From positions 1-64,000 of the forward strand of contig JAPPMG010000002.1 of NCBI GenBank assembly GCA_028819215.1: a DNA stretch of 64,000 nucleotides, written 5' to 3'. The position numbers were made by a program, and so were the translations under genes. The DNA is from Bryobacterales bacterium (GTDB lineage: Bacteria > Acidobacteriota > Terriglobia > Bryobacterales > UBA6623). The notes beneath the pieces were generated by a model that saw only the letters and a list, made by a program, of their open reading frames with translations, did no database searches and had not been told where the DNA came from. Of the stretch, positions 35,489 through 43,429 are shown in pieces (the stretch's first letter is position 1; each line of letters begins with the position of its first letter).

Positions 35489-36166
35489 TCACGCCCGTTT
35501 TCGACCGACGACCACGGCCATCGGCCCCTTCTGCCAGACGCAATCCGCGAAGAAACCCGCCGCCGCGACAGCTTCTAGTTCATCTTCCAAAGGGAAGTAG
35601 GTGTCCTCGCCTCCCCACCGCTCAAGATTTTCATAGCCCTCGCTCTCTCCGATTCCGCAGCTCACCATGTGCTGGACCCACTGCCGCAGCACCTCTTCTC
35701 GTGCCGAAGGTTCGGCAGGCACGACCGCATCGGCGTTGACGAATGTGCCGTTCGGTCGAAGTGCTTCATAAATCCTGCGATACAGTCTTCGCTTGGCGTC
35801 CAGTGTTCGTATGTGATGGAGGGACAGTGAAGCCGACGCCCCATCGCACGAAGGCAACGCCCCTAGGAAGGAAATCTCGGAGAAACGCGCTCGCACGGCG
35901 AAGCTAGCCAGTCGCGCACGCGCTTGAGCAAGCATCTCGGGGTCGACGTCGATGAGCTCTACGGTGACGCTATCATCAGCCAAAAGGACGGCCTCGGCCA
36001 GGGCTCCCGTTCCGGCCCCGAGGTCAAGCACTAACTCCGGTCCGTTTCTGACCAATTCGCGCGAGGCTGCCTCGAGCATCGCTTCGTATCCCGGAATGAA
36101 ACGACGAATCGTCTCGTCGTATGACCGGATCTCTATCCCTAGGTGACTGCGAACGGAATGACCCAC
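35489..36166 (-). CDS. Class I SAM-dependent methyltransferase
   Basis: A 225-residue Rossmann-fold methyltransferase. The SAM-binding motif I DLGAGTG is at 48-54, the acidic motif II is LIDVDPEML, and a SLHHI segment forms motif IV. The family is broad (ubiquinone/biotin-type small-molecule methyltransferases), and the acceptor cannot be inferred. The start is GTG 36166, with GGGGATA upstream. It stands alone: the sugar dehydrogenase converges on it and a non-coding stretch of about 465 bases lies upstream. Confidence 0.85.
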   Translation of the reverse strand: MGHSVRSHLGIEIRSYDETIRRFIPGYEAMLEAASRELVRNGPELVLDLGAGTGALAEAVLLADDSVTVELIDVDPEMLAQARARLASFAVRARFSEISFLGALPSCDGASASLSLHHIRTLDAKRRLYRRIYEALRPNGTFVNADAVVPAEPSAREEVLRQWVQHMVSCGIGESEGYENLERWGGEDTYFPLEDELEAVAAAGFFADCVWQKGPMAVVVGRKRA

Positions 36167-36631
36167 TGAATCTATCCCCGTAGCTAGGTGATGTCGAGAA
36201 CAGCTGCGCCTGGCTCGTATAGCACGAGGTTTGATGGCTGGGGCTGTTCTGTTCTGACTGGCCGCGCCATCATCTGCATGAGCTCAGACGCCCTCTAGAC
36301 CAGCTTACGCACGAGCGATATCATGCGCTGATCACCGATCGCCGCCCTTCTCCACATTGGACACGCTTGGGCACTGCAGATCGAACCACCGCGTTGACCT
36401 TGAGCCTTCCCCTCCCAGACTCAAACCTGCGCTTTGGGATCGCCGTCGGGGCGCGCACGATTACGTGGTGCCGGGTCGGCACGCACTTCTCCGGCAAGCC
36501 GACGCCGTCGACCCTTAGCCGATCGGCCATAGAAGCCGGAAACGAACGCTCGCCGTCGCGCCTGTTCGTGCGACAGGCGCTTGGCCGATCCCAACCGGCA
36601 CGGACCGGCCTGGTGGCTTGGGAGGAACGCT
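36167..36631. other. Intergenic region without recognisable gene
   Basis: Open frames of 69, 81 and 100 codons overlap here on both strands, but none has a ribosome-binding site or recognisable motif, and their amino-acid composition is typical of shadow frames. The methyltransferase promoter should be at the left end. Confidence 0.45.
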
Positions 36632-37141
36632 CTAACGGCCTTCGCTGGAAGGCGGCACCAGCCCATTGAACCGCATGTGCACGGCCATCTGCGCGTACTC
36701 GTGCTCGATGTGGATGGTGTTCCGATACAGCAATCCGATGCGTGGGCTTTGACCGCGCCTGCCGGCGATCATGTCGGTCGCGTTGCTGTCAGTCAGTGTT
36801 CCGTAAGCCGATTCACATTCCGCCATTGCGGCATCGATCGCAGCGACGAGGTCGGCCTTGGACGAACTACCGTCCACGCCCGCCCGCTTCCGCTCCCCGC
36901 CAATACCGGAGCACGACGCCATCGCGGCATTGGCTGTGTGCGCCACCAAGTCCCCGAAACTCTGGCTCTCCGGAGCCGGCTTGAAGCTGTAGTGCTCCTC
37001 GGGCATCTTGTTCGCTGCGGCGACAATCATGCTCTTCGTCCGGTTCCAGGCCCGCTGGGCCTCTTGGCTCATTGGGTTGCCCTGAGCCATCAACGGGCTC
37101 GTGATTGCAACAGCCACCATGATCTTCAAGAGGGTCTTCAT
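36632..37141 (-). CDS. Secreted DinB-like four-helix protein
   Basis: A 169-residue protein with a signal peptide (KIMVAVAITSPLMAQG) followed by a DinB/YfiT-like helical bundle. The conserved SFGDLVAHTANA segment with a metal-type histidine, and a second histidine pair near HIEHEYAQM, fit the His triad of DinB-superfamily metal-binding proteins. Members include thiol-dependent transferases, but exported ones, common in Acidobacteriota, have no assigned role. GGAGG at 37150-37154 sits eight bases before ATG 37141 and rules out the upstream TTG. Neighbours give no clue. Confidence 0.82.
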   Translation of the reverse strand: MKTLLKIMVAVAITSPLMAQGNPMSQEAQRAWNRTKSMIVAAANKMPEEHYSFKPAPESQSFGDLVAHTANAAMASCSGIGGERKRAGVDGSSSKADLVAAIDAAMAECESAYGTLTDSNATDMIAGRRGQSPRIGLLYRNTIHIEHEYAQMAVHMRFNGLVPPSSEGR

Positions 37142-37524
37142 TACTCGTTCCTCCAAGCTCCCGGCCGGGGAGCGCCAGCTTGGCCCATCGGGTCAAACCA
37201 ATCCTCAACCGGTCCATAGTCTAGTACGAACGGGACCTGCTAGCCAAGTCGCGCCATCGAGATTGGTGAACCATTTCGGCCAACGGCAGTGACCGGCTAT
37301 CCGTCGGCACCACCCGGCGGCTGGGGTTTCGCCCTGCGGACAGCAGCGCCCACCCCTCAATCAGGACTGCGAGCAGGATTCCGAATAGCCCACAAAGCCC
37401 GGTCATGTCACGCGATTGATCACCGACGAAGTCGATCGCCTGAGCGCACTCGTGGTTTCGTCTGACGACGGGCAGCTATGCGTTGCCACCAGCTACAGCC
37501 ACACCGTCGGGCGGCGCCCGCTCG
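37142..37524. other. Intergenic region with one possible tiny membrane-protein frame
   Basis: On the minus strand, 37221-37406 encodes 61 residues that begin with a plausible hydrophobic helix (GLFGILLAVLIEGWALLS) and continue with a basic tail. No convincing ribosome-binding site or homologue is known to me. Otherwise I see nothing. Confidence 0.3.
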
Positions 37525-39027
37525 TCAACGAAGGCTAGCCAGAAGCGCCGAGGCCGCCTCGATTACGTTCGCTGCCGCGCCCGGATTGTACGGCGACCTC
37601 TCGACTTCGTACCCCCCGTACTGATACTCGTCGGCGGTTGGCACGTAATCGCCTCCAACGCCGTCCGAATAGCCACAGAACATCGTGAATTCAAAGGGCG
37701 ATGCCCGCTTGACCGCCACACCGATCTCAGCGAACGGCTCTCCGGGCATCGCGACGAGCGCAAGTTCTCCAACCCGAAGGGCTTGAACCTCGATCTGCAG
37801 CGGTGTAGGATCGACAGGCTGTATCCACTGTGCCAGCAGGTCGGCAAAGCGCCGGACTCGAGCTCCGGCCTGGTGCCTCTCCAAAGCGGTCGCGCTTTCG
37901 GGCAGTTGCCCGAGCTGTTGCTGGGCCCTTTCTAGCCTCGACCGCATATTGGCTATTTCGTCCTCGGAGTACGTGCGACGGGGCACGTCGACGATTCGCG
38001 AGGTGAAACGCATGGTGGCGTCCCGTGGGCCTCGGACCCGCCAGTGCTGCTTGGCTTGAAACGCGGTGGACTCGACAAATCCCTCGAACGTCGGCACCCT
38101 ATTCACCGTTTCGATTTGCACTGCGACCGACGCAATCTGATGGCCCAGGGTGCGGCCGAGGCGGTGGGCAACCCCTAGGTCCCCGGAAAATCCCTCGATC
38201 GGGCCCTGGTTGCCAGCCGCTCCTTGGAAGAAGAGAGCCAACGCCCCTGGGAACGCCTGCTCGACTGTCGCGCGTACCATCCCGATCCAGTCCGGGGAGA
38301 TGAACCGGTTCTCGTATGCCAGGACCGTGCCGTGGCACTGGAAGTTGGCCAAGATAGCCATCGCTTGTCCGTTAGCGTCATCGATCCGGAACACTACCAG
38401 TTCACGGTCCACGAAGCCGGCTGGGTTGCGGCCCACCGCGGGAGGGCTATCACCATCAGCGCGAACTCGCCGATTGATGTTGATCGTTCCTTTCCCCCTA
38501 CCGCCATGAATGTGTGCAGGCTCGAGACGGCCATTCGCCTCGGCGATCAGTCCCGCGATCTTGTCAATGACAGACAAGCGGTACCTTTCGGCCATGTCGA
38601 CCAACGGAGTCAAATCGAGGCCCGGTGGGCCCTTGGCGGGACTGACCATCACGCCTGCGTGCGTATGGGTTGCACCGATGCGGATGTGAGCCTCGGGAAT
38701 TCCGGTCCGTCTCGCGGCCGCCGCGATCGCGGGCTCCAGGCCAGCACTAGAGATCCGGTCTACGTCGACCATCGCGAATTTCTGGTTGCCATCCGACAGG
38801 ACCAGCGCGGTGGCCTTCATCCCGGCCGGGTCGATTCCCGCGGCCCGCACGTGCGTCTGAGAGCCCCAGTTCATTTGCGCAATCCCGACCGGCGGAGTGA
38901 TGTCCCCACGGGCCACTGCCGCCAGCAAACCCGACGGCGCTGAGTCCCTCGGCCCCTGTTCGACCACGTCCGCGAGCAGCGTCGCGGCCAGCGCCATCAC
39001 AGTTGCGATCCGAAGTGTTGCTGCCAT
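37525..39027 (-). CDS. Neutral/alkaline ceramidase-like secreted hydrolase
   Basis: A 500-residue protein resembling the catalytic N-terminal domain of neutral/alkaline non-lysosomal ceramidases. A signal peptide is followed by DITPPVG. The zinc-binding HTHAG motif lies near residue 105, a second histidine is in NFQCHGT, and a GAAGNQGP turn and the late FCGYSDGVGGDYVPT segment are present. True ceramidases (about 650-760 residues) have an extra C-terminal Ig-like domain, which is absent here. The substrate may be a lipid amide or another ester. GGAGGG just before ATG 39027 decides the start over ATG 39039. It lies downstream of the two mannonate-dehydratase-like genes with an 84-base gap. Confidence 0.82.
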   Translation of the reverse strand: MAATLRIATVMALAATLLADVVEQGPRDSAPSGLLAAVARGDITPPVGIAQMNWGSQTHVRAAGIDPAGMKATALVLSDGNQKFAMVDVDRISSAGLEPAIAAAARRTGIPEAHIRIGATHTHAGVMVSPAKGPPGLDLTPLVDMAERYRLSVIDKIAGLIAEANGRLEPAHIHGGRGKGTININRRVRADGDSPPAVGRNPAGFVDRELVVFRIDDANGQAMAILANFQCHGTVLAYENRFISPDWIGMVRATVEQAFPGALALFFQGAAGNQGPIEGFSGDLGVAHRLGRTLGHQIASVAVQIETVNRVPTFEGFVESTAFQAKQHWRVRGPRDATMRFTSRIVDVPRRTYSEDEIANMRSRLERAQQQLGQLPESATALERHQAGARVRRFADLLAQWIQPVDPTPLQIEVQALRVGELALVAMPGEPFAEIGVAVKRASPFEFTMFCGYSDGVGGDYVPTADEYQYGGYEVERSPYNPGAAANVIEAASALLASLR

Positions 39028-39111
39028 CAAACCCTCCATTCACCCTTGTTGACTCGTGACCCTGAGCGACCTGCGAATCGCTGGGCGCGTGCGTCCGGAC
39101 GGGAACTGCAA

Positions 39112-40209
39112 TTACGACTCGGCAGCATGCTGGAGAGCTCTGAGATAGCCGATGGCAAAGGCCCAACCCATCTGCGATCCGATGGTGTCATCGGTGAATT
39201 CTGGTGTGTGGTCCGGAATCACCAGATACTGGTACCCGACTTCCCTAAAGGCCTTCATGCATGCGAGCATGTCGCAATCGCCGGCATCATGAGGCACTTC
39301 GAGGTACTTGTAATACGGCACCTCCACGCGGACGTTGCGGAAGTGTACGTGATTGATCCGGTCGCGCGACCCGAAGTAGCGAATCGCCTCGGCCGCGTCC
39401 TCGCCCATTTCGGTAGTGACACCGGTGTCCAGGGTGATCCCATTTGAAGGGCTGTCAACTAGCTGGATGAGTTCCCGCTGGTCCGCCAGCGAGCGCATCG
39501 GCTGCGCCACGCCTCGGAACACCGGAATCGGCGGATCGTTTGGATGCATCGCGAGTCGGACACCGGAGTCTTCAGCAACTGGGATGACTGCCCTCAAGAA
39601 CCCTTCCAAGCGCTCCCAAAGCTGCTCTCTGGAGTGGGTCCCGACGTTGTCCAGGGGGGGCAGGTCGCGGGTCCGCGCCTCGTCATAGTCGCGGAGTCCG
39701 ATCCCGCCAAGCCCGGTCGTTCGCCCGTAGCCCTCCGAGCCCCTGAGGGCGATGAAGTTGTATTCGATTACGGGAATCCGCAACTCTCCCGCGATCCGGA
39801 TGTTCGTCTTGACAGCTTCGATCTCGGCGGAGGCATCAGGCCGTCCTTGCACCACACGATGCACCCTGCCGAGATGGAGCATCATCGGAACGAGGCCCTT
39901 GTTCTCGATGCGGGACTTGATCCGCTTGAGCTCCTCTGCGTCCCACGGCCTCATGGGTGCAGGATTGCCAGGACCGCGGTCGGTTGCGGGCACGAGGCCA
40001 CGTCGGCGTTGCGTCAGCGAGTAGGTAGTCGGCATCACGACATGGCGTATGCCAAGCATCCGGAAGAAGTCGAGCGTTTCGTCCGAGAGATCTCGCAAGC
40101 CCTTGCCGATCTTGATCGGAGGGCCTTGGGCAGCCGCGGATCTAGCGACTGCCGCCGCCACGGCGAGAGCAGCGCCATCGCGAAGTAGTTCTCGGCGCCT
40201 TGCAGTCAT
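39112..40209 (-). CDS. Exported mannonate dehydratase-like TIM-barrel protein (Asp variant)
   Basis: A 365-residue barrel of the UxuA/xylose-isomerase-like group. A leader with consecutive arginines (TARRRELL) and an alanine-rich segment ending in AAAQ indicates export. Compared with E. coli UxuA, the segments AVIPVAEDSGVRLAMHPNDPP, NHVHFR, GDCDM and PDHTPEF are conserved, supplying metal-site histidines and an aspartate. The position of the UxuA metal-binding cysteine (NGFTMCTG) is occupied by aspartate (NGITLDTG). It is also shorter than UxuA. ATG 40209 overlaps the stop of the upstream paralogue as ATGA. The reaction is uncertain: dehydration of an aldonate, or an isomerisation. Confidence 0.82.
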   Translation of the reverse strand: MTARRRELLRDGAALAVAAAVARSAAAQGPPIKIGKGLRDLSDETLDFFRMLGIRHVVMPTTYSLTQRRRGLVPATDRGPGNPAPMRPWDAEELKRIKSRIENKGLVPMMLHLGRVHRVVQGRPDASAEIEAVKTNIRIAGELRIPVIEYNFIALRGSEGYGRTTGLGGIGLRDYDEARTRDLPPLDNVGTHSREQLWERLEGFLRAVIPVAEDSGVRLAMHPNDPPIPVFRGVAQPMRSLADQRELIQLVDSPSNGITLDTGVTTEMGEDAAEAIRYFGSRDRINHVHFRNVRVEVPYYKYLEVPHDAGDCDMLACMKAFREVGYQYLVIPDHTPEFTDDTIGSQMGWAFAIGYLRALQHAAES

Positions 40210-41291
40210 GCGTTCACCGCCTGCACCAATCCCCGGATGTACCCATGGGAGAACGAGCGGCCAATCTTGCGACCCGGCAGGTCACCCGGAATGCCGGGAC
40301 TGTGGTCGGAGACGATCGCCAGATCGTAGCCCACATCCTTGTACGCCCGCATGGCGTCGAGCATGTCGACGTCGCCCTCGTCAATGAAGGTTTCCTCGTA
40401 CAGGGGCACGCTGCCGCGCACGGCTCGGAAGTGGACATGGTGAATTCGCCCCCGTCCGCCGATTCGACGAATGGCGTCGATGACGTCCACGCCCATTTCG
40501 GTCACGGTTCCCTGACAGAAGGTAAATCCGTTGGAAGGGCTCGGCACCGCATCCAGAAACGCCTCGATCTCCTCCGTCGATGTCAGGATGCGGCTGACGC
40601 CTCGCATCGCCTTGACAGGGGGGTCCTTCGGATGCAGTGACATCTTGACGCCGGCTGCTTCGGCAGCATCCATCACGCCGTTGGTGAAGTAGATCATGCG
40701 CTCCCAGAGCTCTTCCCTGGAAATGCTGCCGATTTCTTCGAAGGGTGGGGCGTCGCGGACGCGGTTGAAGTCGAACGCCTTGTAGGTGGCGCCTCCGCGG
40801 CCCGGCTTGTCGTAGTAGCCGACTTCATCTCCCCAGCGGAAGTCCGGCGACCAGCGCCATTCGATGACGGTTACACCGCGGGCGCCAGCGGCTGCGAGGC
40901 TCGTGCGAATGTGCTCGATGTCCTGATCGCGATCCGGCCTTGCCAGCATCGAATTCATCAGCCAACTGAGCGGCAGCATGAGAGAGTGCAGCTTCAGACC
41001 ATAGCCAGCGCATTGCTCCTGGACGGCTGCGACGTCCTGCTCTGACCAGTGACCCTTGCCATCGCGATCGACCGAGTCCGTGCCTTGGAGAACGACCCAC
41101 TTCAAGCCCAGCTGGGCCATCCAGCGGAGCGTCGCATCGTCCAGCGAGCCGATGTTCTCCGACAGTCGTGGCGACCAGGCGCCTCCGCCCTCCGCGTTAC
41201 TCGGTGATTGCTGGCAAGCTCCTGCCAGCAAGCTTGCGACGGGCGGGCCCAGCAGGACACTGCGACGCGGCAAGCGATGGTCTGTTGTCAT
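40206..41291 (-). CDS. Exported mannonate dehydratase-like TIM-barrel protein (Cys variant)
   Basis: A 361-residue paralogue of the downstream gene. The leader LPRRSVLLGPPVASLLAGAC has a twin arginine and a cysteine that may be lipidated. UxuA-type segments are GVKMSLHPKDPP, NGFTFCQG (cysteine kept), HHVHFR, GDVDM and SDHSPG, so the full metal site of UxuA is present. Between the leader and the first barrel strand, UxuA-specific loops are missing. GGAGA at 41299-41303 before ATG 41291 fixes the start; the longer frame overlaps the cytochrome gene. Translational coupling to the second paralogue suggests that the two act together. Confidence 0.82.
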   Translation of the reverse strand: MTTDHRLPRRSVLLGPPVASLLAGACQQSPSNAEGGGAWSPRLSENIGSLDDATLRWMAQLGLKWVVLQGTDSVDRDGKGHWSEQDVAAVQEQCAGYGLKLHSLMLPLSWLMNSMLARPDRDQDIEHIRTSLAAAGARGVTVIEWRWSPDFRWGDEVGYYDKPGRGGATYKAFDFNRVRDAPPFEEIGSISREELWERMIYFTNGVMDAAEAAGVKMSLHPKDPPVKAMRGVSRILTSTEEIEAFLDAVPSPSNGFTFCQGTVTEMGVDVIDAIRRIGGRGRIHHVHFRAVRGSVPLYEETFIDEGDVDMLDAMRAYKDVGYDLAIVSDHSPGIPGDLPGRKIGRSFSHGYIRGLVQAVNA

Positions 41292-41442
41292 AGCGAGATC
41301 TCCAAGGAAACACGGATTGACTCCGTCCGCGCCGGCGCGTCGATCGCTGGCCACGGCGTCGCGCATCCACTCACTTCCACCTCCGGGGAGGATTGCTTCG
41401 GCACATGTTGTTCGAGTCGCCGAGCGCAAACCATCATTGCAG

Positions 41443-43044
41443 TTATGGTAAATCGGCGTCGCGCACGGCTTGCCGGGCCTGCAGAACTCTCGGTCGTTTC
41501 TCGAGGAACTTCCGCCACGTCGCCGTCGCTTTCGAATTCTGGCCAAGATCGTCGTGCACCCTCGCCAGCATTCGGTAGCTGGACTCAAGCGTCGGCTCCC
41601 GCAGGATGGCTTCTTGAAGCGCAGCTTCAGCTTGATTCGCATCTCCCAATGCCCACCACGCCGCCGCCAGCGAATTGAATTGAAGTGCTCCGACCGGTCC
41701 GGCGGCGATAGCCCCGCGCAGCTTTCGCAGGCCTGAGCGCGGAGATCCGGCCAGCACCATGGCCGTTCCGAAGGCGTCCAACGCGGCAGGATCGTTCTTG
41801 AATGATCCAGAGACGGATCTCAACTGCCCGAGGCCTCGCTGTAGCAGTTCTTGGGAGCCACGCTGCTGGCCGTAGAGGATGTTCGCAATTCCCAAGTTTC
41901 GGAGTCGAAGGTTTCGAGGGCTCGGCCTCCATGGGCGAAGCTCGTCGGGCGGGTCGGGATCCACTGCGGGCAACGGGTGAAGACTGATTCGATGATCTGT
42001 GAACGCGCTGTGCCCGCTGTCGTGCGATTGGCGTCGCGGCATGTGGCAGGAAATGCAGTCTCCGCTATGAGTCTCATGATCCTGGGGCAACCCTTCTCCG
42101 TGGCATTGAACACACCGCGCGCTGAAGTAAGCCTTCGGCTCAGTCGGGTTTTCGTGGGGATTGTGGCACGTGCCACACCAAAGTGCATCGCCGGACTCCA
42201 CGGCGCAGCGACTCAGGCTCAACTGCTCGACATGGCTGACAACCTGAAACCGATCCTGCCCGCCTTCGGTCCGCGGCACCCCCACGAAGACGGTCCAGAA
42301 GTCCTCGAGCACTGCTCCCGGCTGGAATGATCCGAAAGTGCGGCCGGGATGCAGGATGCGGATGGTCCCGCCCAAGTGGCATTGCTCGCAGACACTGTCC
42401 CTCTGGCGCGGCGAAGCGCCGGCCGGATTGAATATCGTCGCCTTGCTGGGGTCGGCCAGATGCGGCTCGAGGGACCCGTGGCAGCGATCACAGGAAATCG
42501 CCTCTTCAGGGAGGGCCGGGTCTCCATAGCGGTTCACCGTGTTGGGCGTATGCGCGGGTCTTCCCGCATGGCACCACAAGCATTCGGACGTTGCTGGGCG
42601 GTTGAAGTCTGGGTTCGCCTCCCGCTCCATGCCGGGCGCCATCCCCCATTGACCCCGCTCGGTGTAGTACGCGATCGGGGATTGAAACAAGGCATCGCCA
42701 ACACGGACCAAGTACCCAAATGCTGCGTTGCCTGATCCGATCACGTAGTCGATCGCGTACTCTGCACTGAGCCCGCCCCTTTCGATCTCCTGAACGAGGC
42801 CCGCATCCGACGTACTCGTGCGAAAAGTCGTGCCGGAGAAACCGTGTCCGTACGAGCCAAGCGGATGGTCGTTGGCCAGCTTTGAGATCGAGCGGCCCAT
42901 CCCGCTAAGGCGGTACTCGTCAACCTCCTTTGGGTGGCACGTCGCGCATTCTTGCCATGCAGGCGCAGCCGACGCGCTCATCGCTGCGAACGCCAGCGTG
43001 ACGACGATGGCGGCACTCGTTCCGGCTTTGGCGAACTCTCGCAT
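41443..43044 (-). CDS. Seven-haem cytochrome c with C-terminal TPR region
   Basis: A 533-residue periplasmic or outer-membrane-facing protein. A signal peptide (AAIVVTLAFAAMSASA) is followed by seven CxxCH motifs at 33, 155, 185, 219, 290, 311 and 330 (first cysteine of each). Distal histidines such as HDSGHSAFTDH could be axial ligands. Residues from about 380 to the end are helical repeats of TPR type (ALQEAILREPTLESSYRMLARVH). Such haem/TPR proteins occur in Acidobacteriota and Planctomycetes and are assumed to carry electrons; the donor and acceptor are unknown. ATG 43044 is used. The gene is upstream of the exported dehydratase-like pair on the same strand with a 151-base gap. Confidence 0.88.
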   Translation of the reverse strand: MREFAKAGTSAAIVVTLAFAAMSASAAPAWQECATCHPKEVDEYRLSGMGRSISKLANDHPLGSYGHGFSGTTFRTSTSDAGLVQEIERGGLSAEYAIDYVIGSGNAAFGYLVRVGDALFQSPIAYYTERGQWGMAPGMEREANPDFNRPATSECLWCHAGRPAHTPNTVNRYGDPALPEEAISCDRCHGSLEPHLADPSKATIFNPAGASPRQRDSVCEQCHLGGTIRILHPGRTFGSFQPGAVLEDFWTVFVGVPRTEGGQDRFQVVSHVEQLSLSRCAVESGDALWCGTCHNPHENPTEPKAYFSARCVQCHGEGLPQDHETHSGDCISCHMPRRQSHDSGHSAFTDHRISLHPLPAVDPDPPDELRPWRPSPRNLRLRNLGIANILYGQQRGSQELLQRGLGQLRSVSGSFKNDPAALDAFGTAMVLAGSPRSGLRKLRGAIAAGPVGALQFNSLAAAWWALGDANQAEAALQEAILREPTLESSYRMLARVHDDLGQNSKATATWRKFLEKRPRVLQARQAVRDADLP

Positions 43045-43429
43045 GCTGCTCAACCAGCCGGCCGGTCGGATCGCTCAAGACCGAGCCGCTTCACCGCATG
43101 TATTCTCCTCGATCTTGCCCGGAGGAGCACTCACGAATCTATCATCGCCACTCCGCCACTCAGCGGCGCATCGCCGCTATCGCTTGCAAGGCTGCCCCCC
43201 ACAGCCGAAGCCTTGGTCCTCGAGCGGGTTCCTACGTACGCGGACAGACTATACGACCGAACCGGGGGCTCGCGAACGGCTGCGGGAAGTCAGCCTATCT
43301 GGCTGGAGGGCCGCTTGTGGGTGCCGTATACGCGGACGTTACGCCGAGCGCACGGGCAGCCCCGCGACCGAAGATCCGCTCCCGCGTCTGGCCCCGCTCT
43401 CGTAGAAGGCCGTGCCTGCGAGTGCAGAA
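43045..43429. other. Intergenic region between ppdK and the multihaem cytochrome
   Basis: No gene is seen. A seven-pair hairpin with arms AGCGGCG/CGCCGCT and loop CAT occurs at 43162-43178 and might end the ppdK transcript, but no T-tract follows. The cytochrome promoter should be at the left end. Overlapping frames on the plus strand are shadows. Confidence 0.4.

Noticed and set aside
36367-36669. 100-codon plus-strand frame upstream of the DinB-like gene
   Set aside because: It overlaps the end of the DinB-like gene and other frames, with no motif or ribosome-binding site.
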